Below are positions 7,322 to 14,906 of a stretch of 17,226 bases of DNA, piece after piece (positions within the stretch are counted from its first letter, which is position 1; each line of letters starts with the position of its first letter). Position numbers and translations under genes: made by a program. Origin of the DNA: an uncultured Collinsella sp. (GTDB lineage: Bacteria; Actinomycetota; Coriobacteriia; Coriobacteriales; Coriobacteriaceae); assembly GCA_902493125.1 (NCBI GenBank), contig CABUOF010000045.1:1-17226 (forward strand), read 5' to 3'. Below the pieces are notes generated by a model, which saw only the letters and a program-made list of their open reading frames with translations, searched no databases and was not told the origin of the DNA.

Positions 7322-9175
7322 TTACATCTGCTCGGGCGCGGAAACGCCAACGAGGGTGAGCACCAGGGCGAGCGTCACGCGGACAGCGTCGCAAGCGGCC
7401 AGACGGGCACGCGAAAGCTCGGGGTCGACGGGACGACCCTCACTCGGCAGCACCTGGCAGGCAGCGTAGAAGCTGTGGAAGTCACCGGCGAGTTCCTCGG
7501 CAAAGTGGGTCAGACGGAACGGAGCGCGATCGCGAGCGCAGCTGGCGATCAGGTCGGTGAGCTCGTTGAGCTTGCGCGAAAGGGCGAGCTCGGTCGGGTC
7601 GGTCAGCAGCGAGTAATCGACGTTCTCACCGATGGCCTTGGCGGCAACGGCCTTCATACCCATCTCGTCGGCCTGCTCAGGCGTTACGTCGGCGGCACGG
7701 CGCAGGATGGAGCACACGCGGGCGTGAGCATACTGCACGTAATAGACCGGGTTGGAGTTGTCGCGCTTCTTAACGGCCTCGATATCGAAGTCGACCATCT
7801 GGTTGGAGCTCTTGGAGATGAGCGTGTAACGGGCGGCGTCGGAGCCGACCTCGTCGACGAGCTCCTGCAGGGTCACCATGGTGCCCTTGCGCTTGGACAT
7901 ACGGACGGGCTTGCCGTTGCGCAGCAGGTTGACGAGCTGGCCCAGCAGAACCTCAAACTTGCCGGGATAGCCAAGAGCGTCGCAGACGCAGCGGACGCGG
8001 TCGATATAGCCATGGTGGTCGGCGCCCCAGATGTCGATGACGTGGTCGACGCGCTGGAACTTATCCCAGTGATAGGCAACGTCGGAGGCGAAGTAGGTGT
8101 ACTCGCCGTCGGACTTGATCAGGACGCGGTCCTTGTCATCGCCCAGGTCGGTGGAGCGGAACCACAGGGCGCCGTCCTTGGTGTAGAGGTAACCCATCTT
8201 GTCGAGCTTCTCAAAGGCGCGGTCGACGGCGGAGGTGCCGGCGGTCTCGCCCTCGGTGTCCTTCACATACAGCGAGCGCTCGGAGAACCAACGATCGAAG
8301 TCGCAATTGACGGCGTGGCAGAGGTCACGCATGTTGTCGACCATCTTCACATAGCCGCGCTCGCGGAAGCTCTCCATGCGCTCCTGAGGATCGGCGTTGA
8401 CCCACTTGTCGCCGTCGGTGCGCCAGAACTCGGCAGCCTCGTCGATGATGTAGTCGCCGCCGTAGGAGTCCTTGCCCAGGGTCTCGGCAAAGTTGTCCTG
8501 GTACGGATGGGTCTCGGGATGCTCGTCGTTCTCGTCGGCAACAAAGGCGTCGCGGTCGGCGATCAGCAGCTTGTGAGCCTCGTCGATATCCACGCCCTGC
8601 TTGGCGATGATGTCGGCAAGCTGCATATAGCGCGTGCTGATGGAGTTGCCGAAGGTGTTCATCTGAGAGCCGTGGTCGTTGATGTAGAACTCACGCTGGA
8701 TGTCGTAACCGGCGTGGTCCATAACACGGCAGAGCGAGTCGCCCAGCGCGGCCCAGCGGCCGTGGCCGATGTGCATGGGGCCGACGGGGTTGGCGGAGAC
8801 GAACTCGACCTGGGTCTTCAGGCCACCACCGACGTTGGACTTAGCGAAGTCCATACCCTTCTCGCGAGCCTCGCCAAAGATGGCATTCTTGACGGCAACG
8901 GAGAGGTAGAAGTTGATGAAGCCGGGGCCTGCGATCTCAACCTTCTCGATCGCGGGGTCCTCGGGCATATGGGCAACGATGGCCTCGGCGATCTTGCGCG
9001 GGGCGCAGTGGGCCAGCTTGGCGGACTTCAGGGCCATGGTAGAGGTCCACTCGCCATGAGAAGTGTCAGCCGGTCGCTCGATAGCGCAATCGTCAAGTTC
9101 AAATGCGGAAAGGTCGCCGGCCTCCTGGGCCGCAGCAAGCGCAGCGCGTACCAGCTCTTCAATCTTCTCGGGCAT
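7322..9175 (-). CDS. argS: Arginyl-tRNA synthetase
   Basis: A 617-residue class I aminoacyl-tRNA synthetase that charges tRNA-Arg with arginine in the cytoplasm. Domains in order: the ArgRS-specific N-terminal domain (about 1-95), the Rossmann catalytic core with VSANPVGPMHIGHGRW (126-141, HIGH at 135-138) and YINDHGSQM (164-172), WGADHHGYIDRV (383-394), the KMSKS-type loop VRMSKRKGTMVTL (424-436), and the C-terminal DALR anticodon-binding domain starting near YYVQYAHARV (478-487). The length is within the family range. I placed the start at 9175 because AAGGAGG lies 4 bases upstream. An in-frame ATG at 9265 would add 30 residues unlike the family. It is monocistronic, with its own terminator. 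Confidence 0.97.
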   Translation of the reverse strand: MPEKIEELVRAALAAAQEAGDLSAFELDDCAIERPADTSHGEWTSTMALKSAKLAHCAPRKIAEAIVAHMPEDPAIEKVEIAGPGFINFYLSVAVKNAIFGEAREKGMDFAKSNVGGGLKTQVEFVSANPVGPMHIGHGRWAALGDSLCRVMDHAGYDIQREFYINDHGSQMNTFGNSISTRYMQLADIIAKQGVDIDEAHKLLIADRDAFVADENDEHPETHPYQDNFAETLGKDSYGGDYIIDEAAEFWRTDGDKWVNADPQERMESFRERGYVKMVDNMRDLCHAVNCDFDRWFSERSLYVKDTEGETAGTSAVDRAFEKLDKMGYLYTKDGALWFRSTDLGDDKDRVLIKSDGEYTYFASDVAYHWDKFQRVDHVIDIWGADHHGYIDRVRCVCDALGYPGKFEVLLGQLVNLLRNGKPVRMSKRKGTMVTLQELVDEVGSDAARYTLISKSSNQMVDFDIEAVKKRDNSNPVYYVQYAHARVCSILRRAADVTPEQADEMGMKAVAAKAIGENVDYSLLTDPTELALSRKLNELTDLIASCARDRAPFRLTHFAEELAGDFHSFYAACQVLPSEGRPVDPELSRARLAACDAVRVTLALVLTLVGVSAPEQM

Positions 9176-9296
9176 AGATCCTCCTTGTGTTAAAGCCCCC
9201 GAGCTCTTGGTCACTCGTAGGGCAAAAGCCAGAGTTTGTAGCACTCTATCACAAGCGACGGGCACTGTCGCAGGGTAAAGCTAATAGATATTGCAT

Positions 9297-9371
9297 ATGC
9301 ACAAAAATGACTACAGCTTGTATGGAGTCACTCAAAGATGCCGGTCTGCCTGCAGATTATGCAGGCGTTGA
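9297..9371 (+). other. Possible 24-codon Cys/Arg-rich small ORF
   Basis: The frame reads MHKNDYSLYGVTQRCRSACR and ends LCRR before TGA. Its last third carries three cysteines (C-x3-C-x2-C) and several arginines, and overlaps a small hairpin. There is no good ribosome binding site, so translation is doubtful. It may be chance. Confidence 0.15.
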
Positions 9372-9459
9372 AAATGTATAAAGGTGTGAATGAGCTGCGT
9401 CTGTTATCGAATACTCTTACCTATCAGAGTTGTGTGCTTTTCCTGCATAAAGTAAGGGT

Positions 9460-9488
9460 TTGCGCACGTCAGCGTGTTATTCTAAACA
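9460..9488 (+). promoter_or_regulatory. Putative promoter of the carD-like gene
   Basis: TTGCGC (9460-9465) and TAAACA (9483-9488) are 17 bases apart. The -10 match is only moderate. The predicted start overlaps the ATACG/CGTAT inverted repeat at 9488-9503, which could bind a regulator. Confidence 0.35.
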
Positions 9489-9517
9489 TACGTAAATTCG
9501 TATAAGTTGGAGGTAGC

Positions 9518-10003
9518 ATGTTCTCAATCGGTCAACACGTCATTCATCCGGGTCAGGGAGTCTGCACCGTCGTCGGTTTTAGGGACGACACACCGCAGCC
9601 CATGCTACTGCTCGAGACCAAGCAGGGACATGCGCAGACGATCCTCATGTACCCCGTGGCGCAGGCCGACCGTTTGCACGCCGCCATCTCGCAGCAAGAT
9701 GCCGAGCACCTGCTGAGCCACTATGACGAGCTGGAGTGCGACACCTTTACCGAGCGCAACAGCTCGCTTGAGGAGACGCACTTTAAGCAGCAGCTCAAGC
9801 TGGGCGCACCCGAGACGGTCCGCGTGGCAAAGACCATGATGCACCGCATTCGCCAGGCCGAGGAAGCTGATAAAAAACCCAGCTCCTACTACATGCGCGT
9901 ACTCAAGGAGGCCAAACGCCGCTCCATCGAGGAGTTCGCCGTGGCCTTGGGCGTCACCGAGGAGGCCGCCGAAGCCCGCCTAGCCCAAGCCGCCCTCAAC
10001 TAA
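9518..10003 (+). CDS. CarD/CdnL-family transcriptional regulator
   Basis: A 161-residue protein with the CarD/TRCF RNA-polymerase-interaction domain at its N-terminus: FSIGQHVIHPGQGVCTVVGF (2-21), a Tudor-like fold that binds the RNA polymerase beta subunit. The rest (about 60-161) is predicted helical, as in CarD, whose C-terminal domain contacts promoter DNA and stabilises open complexes. The length matches mycobacterial CarD. Unlike that protein, it has no tryptophan anywhere, so the Trp that wedges into the minor groove next to the -10 box is missing. The ATG is preceded by GGAGG (9509-9513) four bases upstream. It is probably monocistronic, ending in a terminator shared in sequence with the next gene's. 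It may be a paralogue of the main CarD, with altered promoter effect. Confidence 0.88.
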   Translation: MFSIGQHVIHPGQGVCTVVGFRDDTPQPMLLLETKQGHAQTILMYPVAQADRLHAAISQQDAEHLLSHYDELECDTFTERNSSLEETHFKQQLKLGAPETVRVAKTMMHRIRQAEEADKKPSSYYMRVLKEAKRRSIEEFAVALGVTEEAAEARLAQAALN

Positions 10004-10016
10004 CCCATCCGCGCCA

Positions 10017-10057
10017 AAAACCACCACAAAGGGGACAGGCACCTTTGTGGTGGTTTT
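10017..10057 (+). terminator. Terminator after the carD-like gene, copy 1 of a 41-base repeat
   Basis: A perfect 16-base-pair stem (10017-10032 with 10042-10057) has a 9-base loop and ends in TTTT. The loop and stem top contain GGGGACAGGCACC. The same 41 bases recur at 10727-10767. Confidence 0.85.
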
Positions 10058-10111
10058 CTTGTTCTAGTAGTATTCATTCTTATCGATACCCACGAGCACA
10101 AGGAGTCTCTT

Positions 10112-10711
10112 ATGGCAGAGCCGCTTACCGCCGGAATCACCCGCGACCGCGCGTTCGAACTGCTCAATGAGCACAACAAGGACCCGTTCCATATCACCCA
10201 TGGCGAGACGGTCGAGGGCACTATGCGCTACTTTGCGCGCGAGTTCGACCCCGAGAACGAGGAGTTTTGGGGCATCGTCGGTCTGCTGCACGACCTAGAT
10301 TGGGAGGAGCATGAGGACGACCCCATGAACCACACCATCTATGCTGCCAAGATTCTTAAGGATGAAGGTGCGTCTCCCGAGCTCATTCGCGCCATCCAGA
10401 CGCACACGTCGGACTTCAATACCTCGCTGCCCAAGCCCGAGCTGCAGATGGAAAAGATCCTGTTTGCCTGCGATGAGCTCACCGGCCTGATCGGCGCTGC
10501 AGTCATCATGCGCCCGAGCAAGAGCGTTATGGACTTTACGACCAAGTCGCTCAAGAAGAAGTTCAAGGACAAGCGCTTTGCCGCCGGCTGCTCGCGCGAC
10601 GTGATTTCGCAGGGCGCCGAGATGCTGGGCTGGGAGCTTCCTGAGCTCTTCGACCGCACCATCGCAGCCATGCAGTCCTTCGCCCCCGACCACGATACCT
10701 TCCAGGCCTAA
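10112..10711 (+). CDS. HD-domain protein, predicted metal-dependent phosphohydrolase
   Basis: A 199-residue soluble protein with an HD domain. The likely metal ligands are His30 in HITHGE, the His60-Asp61 pair in GLLHDLDWE (57-65) and Asp121 in FACDELTG (118-125). His74 and His98 are further candidates. HD domains usually hydrolyse phosphate esters of nucleotides or RNA, and this compact form (hydrolase domain with no sensor domain) is common as a stand-alone protein in Firmicutes and Actinobacteria without an assigned substrate. The start is supported by AAGGAG (10100-10105) six bases before the ATG. It follows the carD-like gene but is separated from it by a terminator, so it likely has its own promoter in the 54-base gap before the start. 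A matching terminator follows the stop. Confidence 0.85.
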   Translation: MAEPLTAGITRDRAFELLNEHNKDPFHITHGETVEGTMRYFAREFDPENEEFWGIVGLLHDLDWEEHEDDPMNHTIYAAKILKDEGASPELIRAIQTHTSDFNTSLPKPELQMEKILFACDELTGLIGAAVIMRPSKSVMDFTTKSLKKKFKDKRFAAGCSRDVISQGAEMLGWELPELFDRTIAAMQSFAPDHDTFQA

Positions 10712-10726
10712 CCGCCCGCGCCACTC

Positions 10727-10767
10727 AAAACCACCACAAAGGGGACAGGCACCTTTGTGGTGGTTTT
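10727..10767. terminator. Terminator after the HD-domain gene, copy 2 of the 41-base repeat
   Basis: The 16-base-pair stem (10727-10742 with 10752-10767) and 9-base loop are identical to those at 10017-10057. It lies between the HD gene and the convergent proA gene, and is A-rich on the left and T-rich on the right, so it may serve both. Confidence 0.85.
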
Positions 10768-10781
10768 TGTTTGCGCGGACG

Positions 10782-12068
10782 CTAGGGGCGGACCTGGCCG
10801 GTGCCTCGGAGCTTGTATTTGTAGGTGGTGAGGGCCTCGGCGGCAAAGGGGCCACGGGCGTGGAGTTTTTGGGTCGAGATGCCGATCTCTGCGCCCAGGC
10901 CAAACTCGCCGCCGTCAGTGAAGCGAGTGCTGGCGTTGGAGTACACGGCCGAGGCATCGACCGCATCCAGGAAGCGCTCGCAAGCATCCGTATCCTCGGC
11001 AACGATGGCCTCGGAGTGCATCGTGCCGTAGCGGTTGATGTGTGCGATGGCCTCGTCCTCGTTTGCCACGACCTTCACGCTCATCTCGAGCGCCAGGTAC
11101 TCGCGACCCCAGTCCTCCTCAGTCGCGGCGACGTAGTCATCGCCCTCGGCAAGCCCGGCGTCGGCGCATGCGGCGCACGTGGCCTCGTCGCCGTGAATGA
11201 GCACGCCGTGGTCGTGCAATACAGCAACGACCGCAGGCAAAAACGCATCGGCCACAGCACGGTCGACCAGCAGCGACTCGGCGGCATTGCACACGCCTAC
11301 GCGCTGGGTCTTGGCATTAACGATAATGTTGAGCGCCTTATCAAAGTCGGCGGATTCATGCACGTAGATGTGGCAGTTGCCCGTGCCCGTCTCGATCACC
11401 GGCACAAGCGACTCGCGCACGCAGCGCTGGATCAGGCCTGCACCTCCGCGCGGAATGAGTACGTCGACAATACCGCGGAGCTTCATGAGCTCGCCGGTGG
11501 CCTCGCGGTCGGTGGACTCGATCATCGACACGGCCTCGCGCGGGAAGCCCTTGGCCTCGAGCGCATCGGCCAGCAGCTCGGCGATCATGGCACACGAGTG
11601 ATAGGCCAGCGAGCCGCCGCGTAGAATGCAGGCGTTGCCGGTACGGATGCAGATGCCTGCGGCGTCGGCCGTCACGTTGGGGCGCGCCTCGTAGACCATG
11701 GCGACCAGGCCCAACGGCACGCTCACGCGGGTCAGGTCCACACCGCTCGCAAGCACACGGTGGTCGAGCACGCGGCCGACGGGATCGGGCAGCTCGGCGA
11801 GCTTCTCCAAACCGGCGGCCATGCCCTCGACGCGCTCAGGCGTCAGCAGCAGACGGTCGAGCAGACCGGCCGAAGTGCCCGCATCGCGCGCGGCGGACAT
11901 ATCGAGCTCGTTAGCGGCGACGATGGAGTCGACACCGTTGCGCAGTGCTGCGGCCATGGCGCGCACGGCCTCCTGACGCTGCTCATCGCTCGCCGTGGCA
12001 AGCGAGGCCGACGCTGCCTTGGCGGCAACGGCAAGATCGTGGACATACGTGGCTATATCGACCGACAT
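10782..12068 (-). CDS. proA: Glutamate-5-semialdehyde dehydrogenase (gamma-glutamyl phosphate reductase)
   Basis: The 428-residue second enzyme of proline biosynthesis. It reduces gamma-glutamyl phosphate with NADPH to glutamate 5-semialdehyde, which cyclises to pyrroline-5-carboxylate. It belongs to the aldehyde dehydrogenase superfamily. VPLGLVAMVYEARPNVT (117-133) is the family N-terminal signature, ILRGGSLAYHS (148-158) lies in the cofactor-binding fold, and Cys260 in RVGVCNAAE (256-264) is the catalytic thiol. GGEFGLGAEIGISTQKLHARGP (386-407) is the C-terminal signature block. Length fits the family (E. coli 417). The ATG at 12068 has AAAGGG and AGGAG upstream on the minus strand. It is divergent from the hydrolase gene and 1.6 kb from proB on the same strand, so the usual proBA pair is split here. 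Confidence 0.96.
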   Translation of the reverse strand: MSVDIATYVHDLAVAAKAASASLATASDEQRQEAVRAMAAALRNGVDSIVAANELDMSAARDAGTSAGLLDRLLLTPERVEGMAAGLEKLAELPDPVGRVLDHRVLASGVDLTRVSVPLGLVAMVYEARPNVTADAAGICIRTGNACILRGGSLAYHSCAMIAELLADALEAKGFPREAVSMIESTDREATGELMKLRGIVDVLIPRGGAGLIQRCVRESLVPVIETGTGNCHIYVHESADFDKALNIIVNAKTQRVGVCNAAESLLVDRAVADAFLPAVVAVLHDHGVLIHGDEATCAACADAGLAEGDDYVAATEEDWGREYLALEMSVKVVANEDEAIAHINRYGTMHSEAIVAEDTDACERFLDAVDASAVYSNASTRFTDGGEFGLGAEIGISTQKLHARGPFAAEALTTYKYKLRGTGQVRP

Positions 12069-12111
12069 GGGCGGCCCTTTCTCCTAGAAGTTTGCAACCA
12101 TGGTAGCCGAT

Positions 12112-12142
12112 TTGCGCATGGCCTCGCCCGCGGCGGTAGAAT
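12112..12142 (+). promoter_or_regulatory. Putative promoter of the hydrolase gene
   Basis: TTGCGC (12112-12117) and TAGAAT (12137-12142) lie in the 112-base gap divergent from proA. The 19-base spacing is longer than ideal, so confidence is limited. The -10 box is good. Confidence 0.35.
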
Positions 12143-12180
12143 TGGTCAACCCGAAACACCGCAACGAACGGAAGACTCAC

Positions 12181-13599
12181 ATGGCCCTCATCACTTCGTA
12201 CCACGTCCCCGGCCTTTATGTCGAGGACCACAGCATCGACGTCCCCCTTGACTGGCGCGGCCTGGAGCCGATGCTCCTGGCCGTCGGCAGCACCATGCGC
12301 CGCGGCGCTATGCCGGCACCAATCGCCGGCGCGCCCGAGAGCATCAAGCTCTTCTACCGCGTGGTTTGCGCGCCCGACCGCATCAACGACGATCTGCCGC
12401 TGCTCCTGTTTTTGCAGGGCGGCCCCGGCGGCGAGAGCCCGCGTCCGCTGTCGCCCACAAGCGACGGCTGGATCGAGGAGGCCGTCAAGCACTTCCGCGT
12501 CGTCCTGCCCGACCAGCGCGGCACCGGGCGCAGCAGCTGTGTAGACGGGCGCACGATTGCCGCACTGGGCGAGCGCGCGACGGCGGCTGACTCCGATGCC
12601 GCACGCTCGCAGGCCGACTTCCTCAAGCGCCACCTCGCCAGCTCCATCGTGCGCGATTTTGAGTACCTGCGTCTGGTGGGCTTTGGCGGCAAGCCCTGGG
12701 TCACGCTCGGCCAGAGCTACGGCGGCTTTTTGACGTTGAGTTATCTGTCGCTCTTCCCCGAGGGCGTGGCGGCGAGCTTTACCTGCGGCGGCATCCCCCA
12801 CGTGCCGGCGAGCGCCAGCGAGGTCTACGCGCACACCTTCCCGCGCATGGCCGCCAAGACGCAGCAGTATTACGACCGCTACCCCGCCGACGTCGAGCGC
12901 GTGGCAGCCCTGGCCGATGCGCTCGAGGCACAGAAGCCCGTGCTGCCCGACGGCTCGCCGATGACGGTCGAGCGCCTACAGCTCATGGGCAGCGACTTTG
13001 GCATGAAGCCGAGCTTTGAGCGTATGCATTGGATTATCGATCACGCTTTTGTTGATGGCGACGGCACGCTGACCTGCGACGCCTCGGTATCTGACAACTT
13101 TTTGATGCGCGCCTTCGAGCGCACCAACACGCGCACGAATCCGCTGTACTGGACGCTGCAGGAGTTCATATACGCCGACGGTGACACTATGCCCATTGGC
13201 TGGGCCGCGGCTGAAGAGAAGGCTCACCGCGCCGAGTTCGACACCCTCGCGCGCCCGCTCATGTTTACCGGCGAGGCCATGTTCCCGTGGATGTTCGAGC
13301 AGATGCCCGAGCTCAAGCCCTTCAAGCCCGCCATGGACCTGCTGATGGAAGACACCAGCTGGGACAAGATCTACGACTCGCAGCGACTGGCGTGCAACGA
13401 GGTGCCCCTGCAGGCCGCGGTGTATTTCGACGACATGTACGTGGATTCGGGCCTGCAGCTCGATACGCTCAGACGCGTGGGCAACTCGCATGCCTGGGTG
13501 ACCAACGAGTTCGAGCACGACGGCCTGCACGGCAGCGTGGTATTCAAGCACCTCTTCGACGAGGCCCTCAACCGCGGAGACCTGCGCCGAATCTTCTAG
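12181..13599 (+). CDS. Alpha/beta hydrolase, prolyl aminopeptidase-like (peptidase family S33)
   Basis: A 472-residue cytoplasmic alpha/beta hydrolase resembling proline iminopeptidases, which release N-terminal proline from peptides. Visible elements: LFLQGGPGGESP (76-87), equivalent to the HGGPG oxyanion motif; VVLPDQRGTGRS (107-118), the DQRG-x-G-x-S block typical of S33; GQSYGG (177-182) with nucleophile Ser179; and a C-terminal acid/histidine pair, likely one of Asp417/418/422 and His446 or His450 in EHDGLHGS. It is longer than the 310-320 residues of small iminopeptidases and similar to the 430-470-residue type. The start at 12181 has GGAAG seven bases upstream, while an ATG at 12100 would add 27 unrelated residues. 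It sits between proA and proB, which suggests proline salvage. Another ester or amide substrate is possible. Confidence 0.85.
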   Translation: MALITSYHVPGLYVEDHSIDVPLDWRGLEPMLLAVGSTMRRGAMPAPIAGAPESIKLFYRVVCAPDRINDDLPLLLFLQGGPGGESPRPLSPTSDGWIEEAVKHFRVVLPDQRGTGRSSCVDGRTIAALGERATAADSDAARSQADFLKRHLASSIVRDFEYLRLVGFGGKPWVTLGQSYGGFLTLSYLSLFPEGVAASFTCGGIPHVPASASEVYAHTFPRMAAKTQQYYDRYPADVERVAALADALEAQKPVLPDGSPMTVERLQLMGSDFGMKPSFERMHWIIDHAFVDGDGTLTCDASVSDNFLMRAFERTNTRTNPLYWTLQEFIYADGDTMPIGWAAAEEKAHRAEFDTLARPLMFTGEAMFPWMFEQMPELKPFKPAMDLLMEDTSWDKIYDSQRLACNEVPLQAAVYFDDMYVDSGLQLDTLRRVGNSHAWVTNEFEHDGLHGSVVFKHLFDEALNRGDLRRIF

Positions 13600-13608
13600 C
13601 AAAGGAGT

Positions 13609-13653
13609 GTCCCCACCTGCCGGCACAATAGGAACGTCCCCAAGTGCCGGCAC
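13609..13653. repeat. Tandem GTCCCC...TGCCGGCAC repeat, two units
   Basis: Two 18-base units, 13609-13626 and 13636-13653, match at 16 of 18 positions and begin 27 bases apart. Each starts GTCCCCA and ends TGCCGGCAC. A related GTCCCCACGGTGCC occurs at the right edge of the window. They lie directly after the hydrolase stop and before its terminator. Confidence 0.75.
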
Positions 13654-13656
13654 GAA

Positions 13657-13696
13657 AAAGACAGCGCTGCGGGAAACGATTCGCAGCGCTGTCTTT
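13657..13696. terminator. Bidirectional terminator between hydrolase and proB
   Basis: A perfect 15-base-pair stem (13657-13671 with 13682-13696) has a 10-base loop, an A-run on the left and a T-rich right flank. It ends the rightward hydrolase transcript and the leftward proB transcript. The proB stop is only two bases from the right arm. Confidence 0.9.
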
Positions 13697-13698
13697 CT

Positions 13699-14826
13699 TT
13701 ATGCAAATACGATCAAGTTATCCCTGTGTATCGCCGGCTTCTCGGCCAGGTTAGCGAGCAGGCGGTTGCTGGCGATCTGGTCCTGGCGGCGGCCGGCGGC
13801 AAGTTCCAGCACGTCCGAATCGGCCTCGGCGATACCGCGGGCGACGACCATACCGCTCGGATCGCACACATCGAGCACATCGCCCTCGGCAAAATCGCCA
13901 TCGACCTCACGAATACCAACCGCAAGCAGGGACGACCCGTGGCCGACCAGCGCTTTCGCGGCACCGTCATCAACCGTCACCGAGCCGTGGGCCTTGTCGC
14001 CCAGCGCGATCCACAGCTTGCGGGGCGCAATATCCAGGCGCTCAGCCGGCGGATCGAACAGCGTGCCCACGCTCTCGCCGCGGGCAAGGCGCACGAGCGC
14101 ATCGGGCTCCTCGCCCGAGCAAATCACGCTCTGTATGCCAGCCGTCATCAAAATGCGGCTCGCGCGAATCTTGGTGATCATGCCGCCCGTACCCACCGAG
14201 GTCGAAGAATCGCCCGCCGAGGCAATGATCTTGGCATCGATCTTATGCACGACCGGGACAAACTCGGCCGTCGGGTCCTCGTGCGGATTGGCGGTGTAGA
14301 GGCCGTCGATGTCGGACAGCGTCACGCACAGGTCGGCGGAAACCAGGCAGCTCACGAGCGCCGCCAGCGTGTCGTTGTCGCCGAACTTGATCTCGTCGAC
14401 GGTAACGGTGTCGTTCTCGTTGACGACCGGCACCACGCCCAGCTCCACCAGACGCAGCAGGGCGTCGCGCGCGTGCAGATAGGACGTGCGACGCGCCGTG
14501 TCGTGACGTGTGAGTAGCACGAGCGAGGTGAGCAGATCACGTGCATGGAACTCCTCGTCGTAGGCCGACGAGATGATGCACTGACCGGCCGAGGCGCAGG
14601 CCTGCAGGCTCGGCAGGTCACCGACCGGCTTGCGGTCGAAGCCCAGCACGGGATAGCCACAGGCGATGGCGCCCGAACTCACCACGACCAGACGCCAGCC
14701 GAGCTTGCGCAGGATAGCAGCCTGATCGGCCAGCCCGCCGATAAAGGCGCGGTTAACCTTGCCATCGGCGCCCACCACCGTGGACGAGCCGATCTTTACC
14801 ACCATCGTTTTATAAGAAGTCGTCAT
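13699..14826 (-). CDS. proB: Glutamate 5-kinase
   Basis: The 375-residue first enzyme of proline biosynthesis, which phosphorylates glutamate to gamma-glutamyl phosphate with ATP and is normally feedback-inhibited by proline. It has an amino-acid kinase domain (about 7-255) with VVKIGSST (9-16), VVVSSGAI (47-54), NENDTV (136-141), KFGDNDTLAAL (147-157) and GTGGMITK (212-219), followed by a PUA domain (about 268-360), as in E. coli ProB (367 residues). The ATG at 14826 is the first start after an in-frame TGA, and the N-terminus aligns well, yet I see no ribosome binding site before it. An ATG at codon 8 also lacks one. pncB ends 80 bases upstream on the same strand with no terminator seen, so the two may share a transcript. 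Confidence 0.96.
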   Translation of the reverse strand: MTTSYKTMVVKIGSSTVVGADGKVNRAFIGGLADQAAILRKLGWRLVVVSSGAIACGYPVLGFDRKPVGDLPSLQACASAGQCIISSAYDEEFHARDLLTSLVLLTRHDTARRTSYLHARDALLRLVELGVVPVVNENDTVTVDEIKFGDNDTLAALVSCLVSADLCVTLSDIDGLYTANPHEDPTAEFVPVVHKIDAKIIASAGDSSTSVGTGGMITKIRASRILMTAGIQSVICSGEEPDALVRLARGESVGTLFDPPAERLDIAPRKLWIALGDKAHGSVTVDDGAAKALVGHGSSLLAVGIREVDGDFAEGDVLDVCDPSGMVVARGIAEADSDVLELAAGRRQDQIASNRLLANLAEKPAIHRDNLIVFA

Positions 14827-14906
14827 ACGTCAAACCAATCGAATGCTGAGCAAGCGAGCGAACGGGTGAGCGAGAATATAATCCGCTTTCCTCCGTCGCA
14901 TGCGGA

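Larger units (their letters stand above)
9176..9517. other. Divergent promoter region between argS and the carD-like gene
   Basis: These 342 bases must hold the leftward argS promoter (not confidently located) and the rightward carD-like promoter. Other marks are the palindrome TGCATATGCA (9292-9301), a 24-codon frame (9297-9371), a GCCTGC/GCAGGC hairpin (9348-9366) and an ATACG/CGTAT inverted repeat (9488-9503) just before the carD-like ribosome binding site. The region is AT-richer than the genes. Confidence 0.6.

Noticed and set aside
7310..9193. Long rightward open frame (627 codons) antisense to argS
   Set aside because: It exactly shadows argS, whose motifs are all present. The protein is Val/Gly/Asp-rich nonsense.
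9176..9265. 30-codon N-terminal extension of argS
   Set aside because: AAGGAGG sits just before the internal ATG at 9175, where ArgRS homologues begin. The extension has no ribosome binding site.
12100..12180. 27-codon extension of the hydrolase
   Set aside because: It would run through the putative -10 box. The ATG at 12181 has a ribosome binding site.
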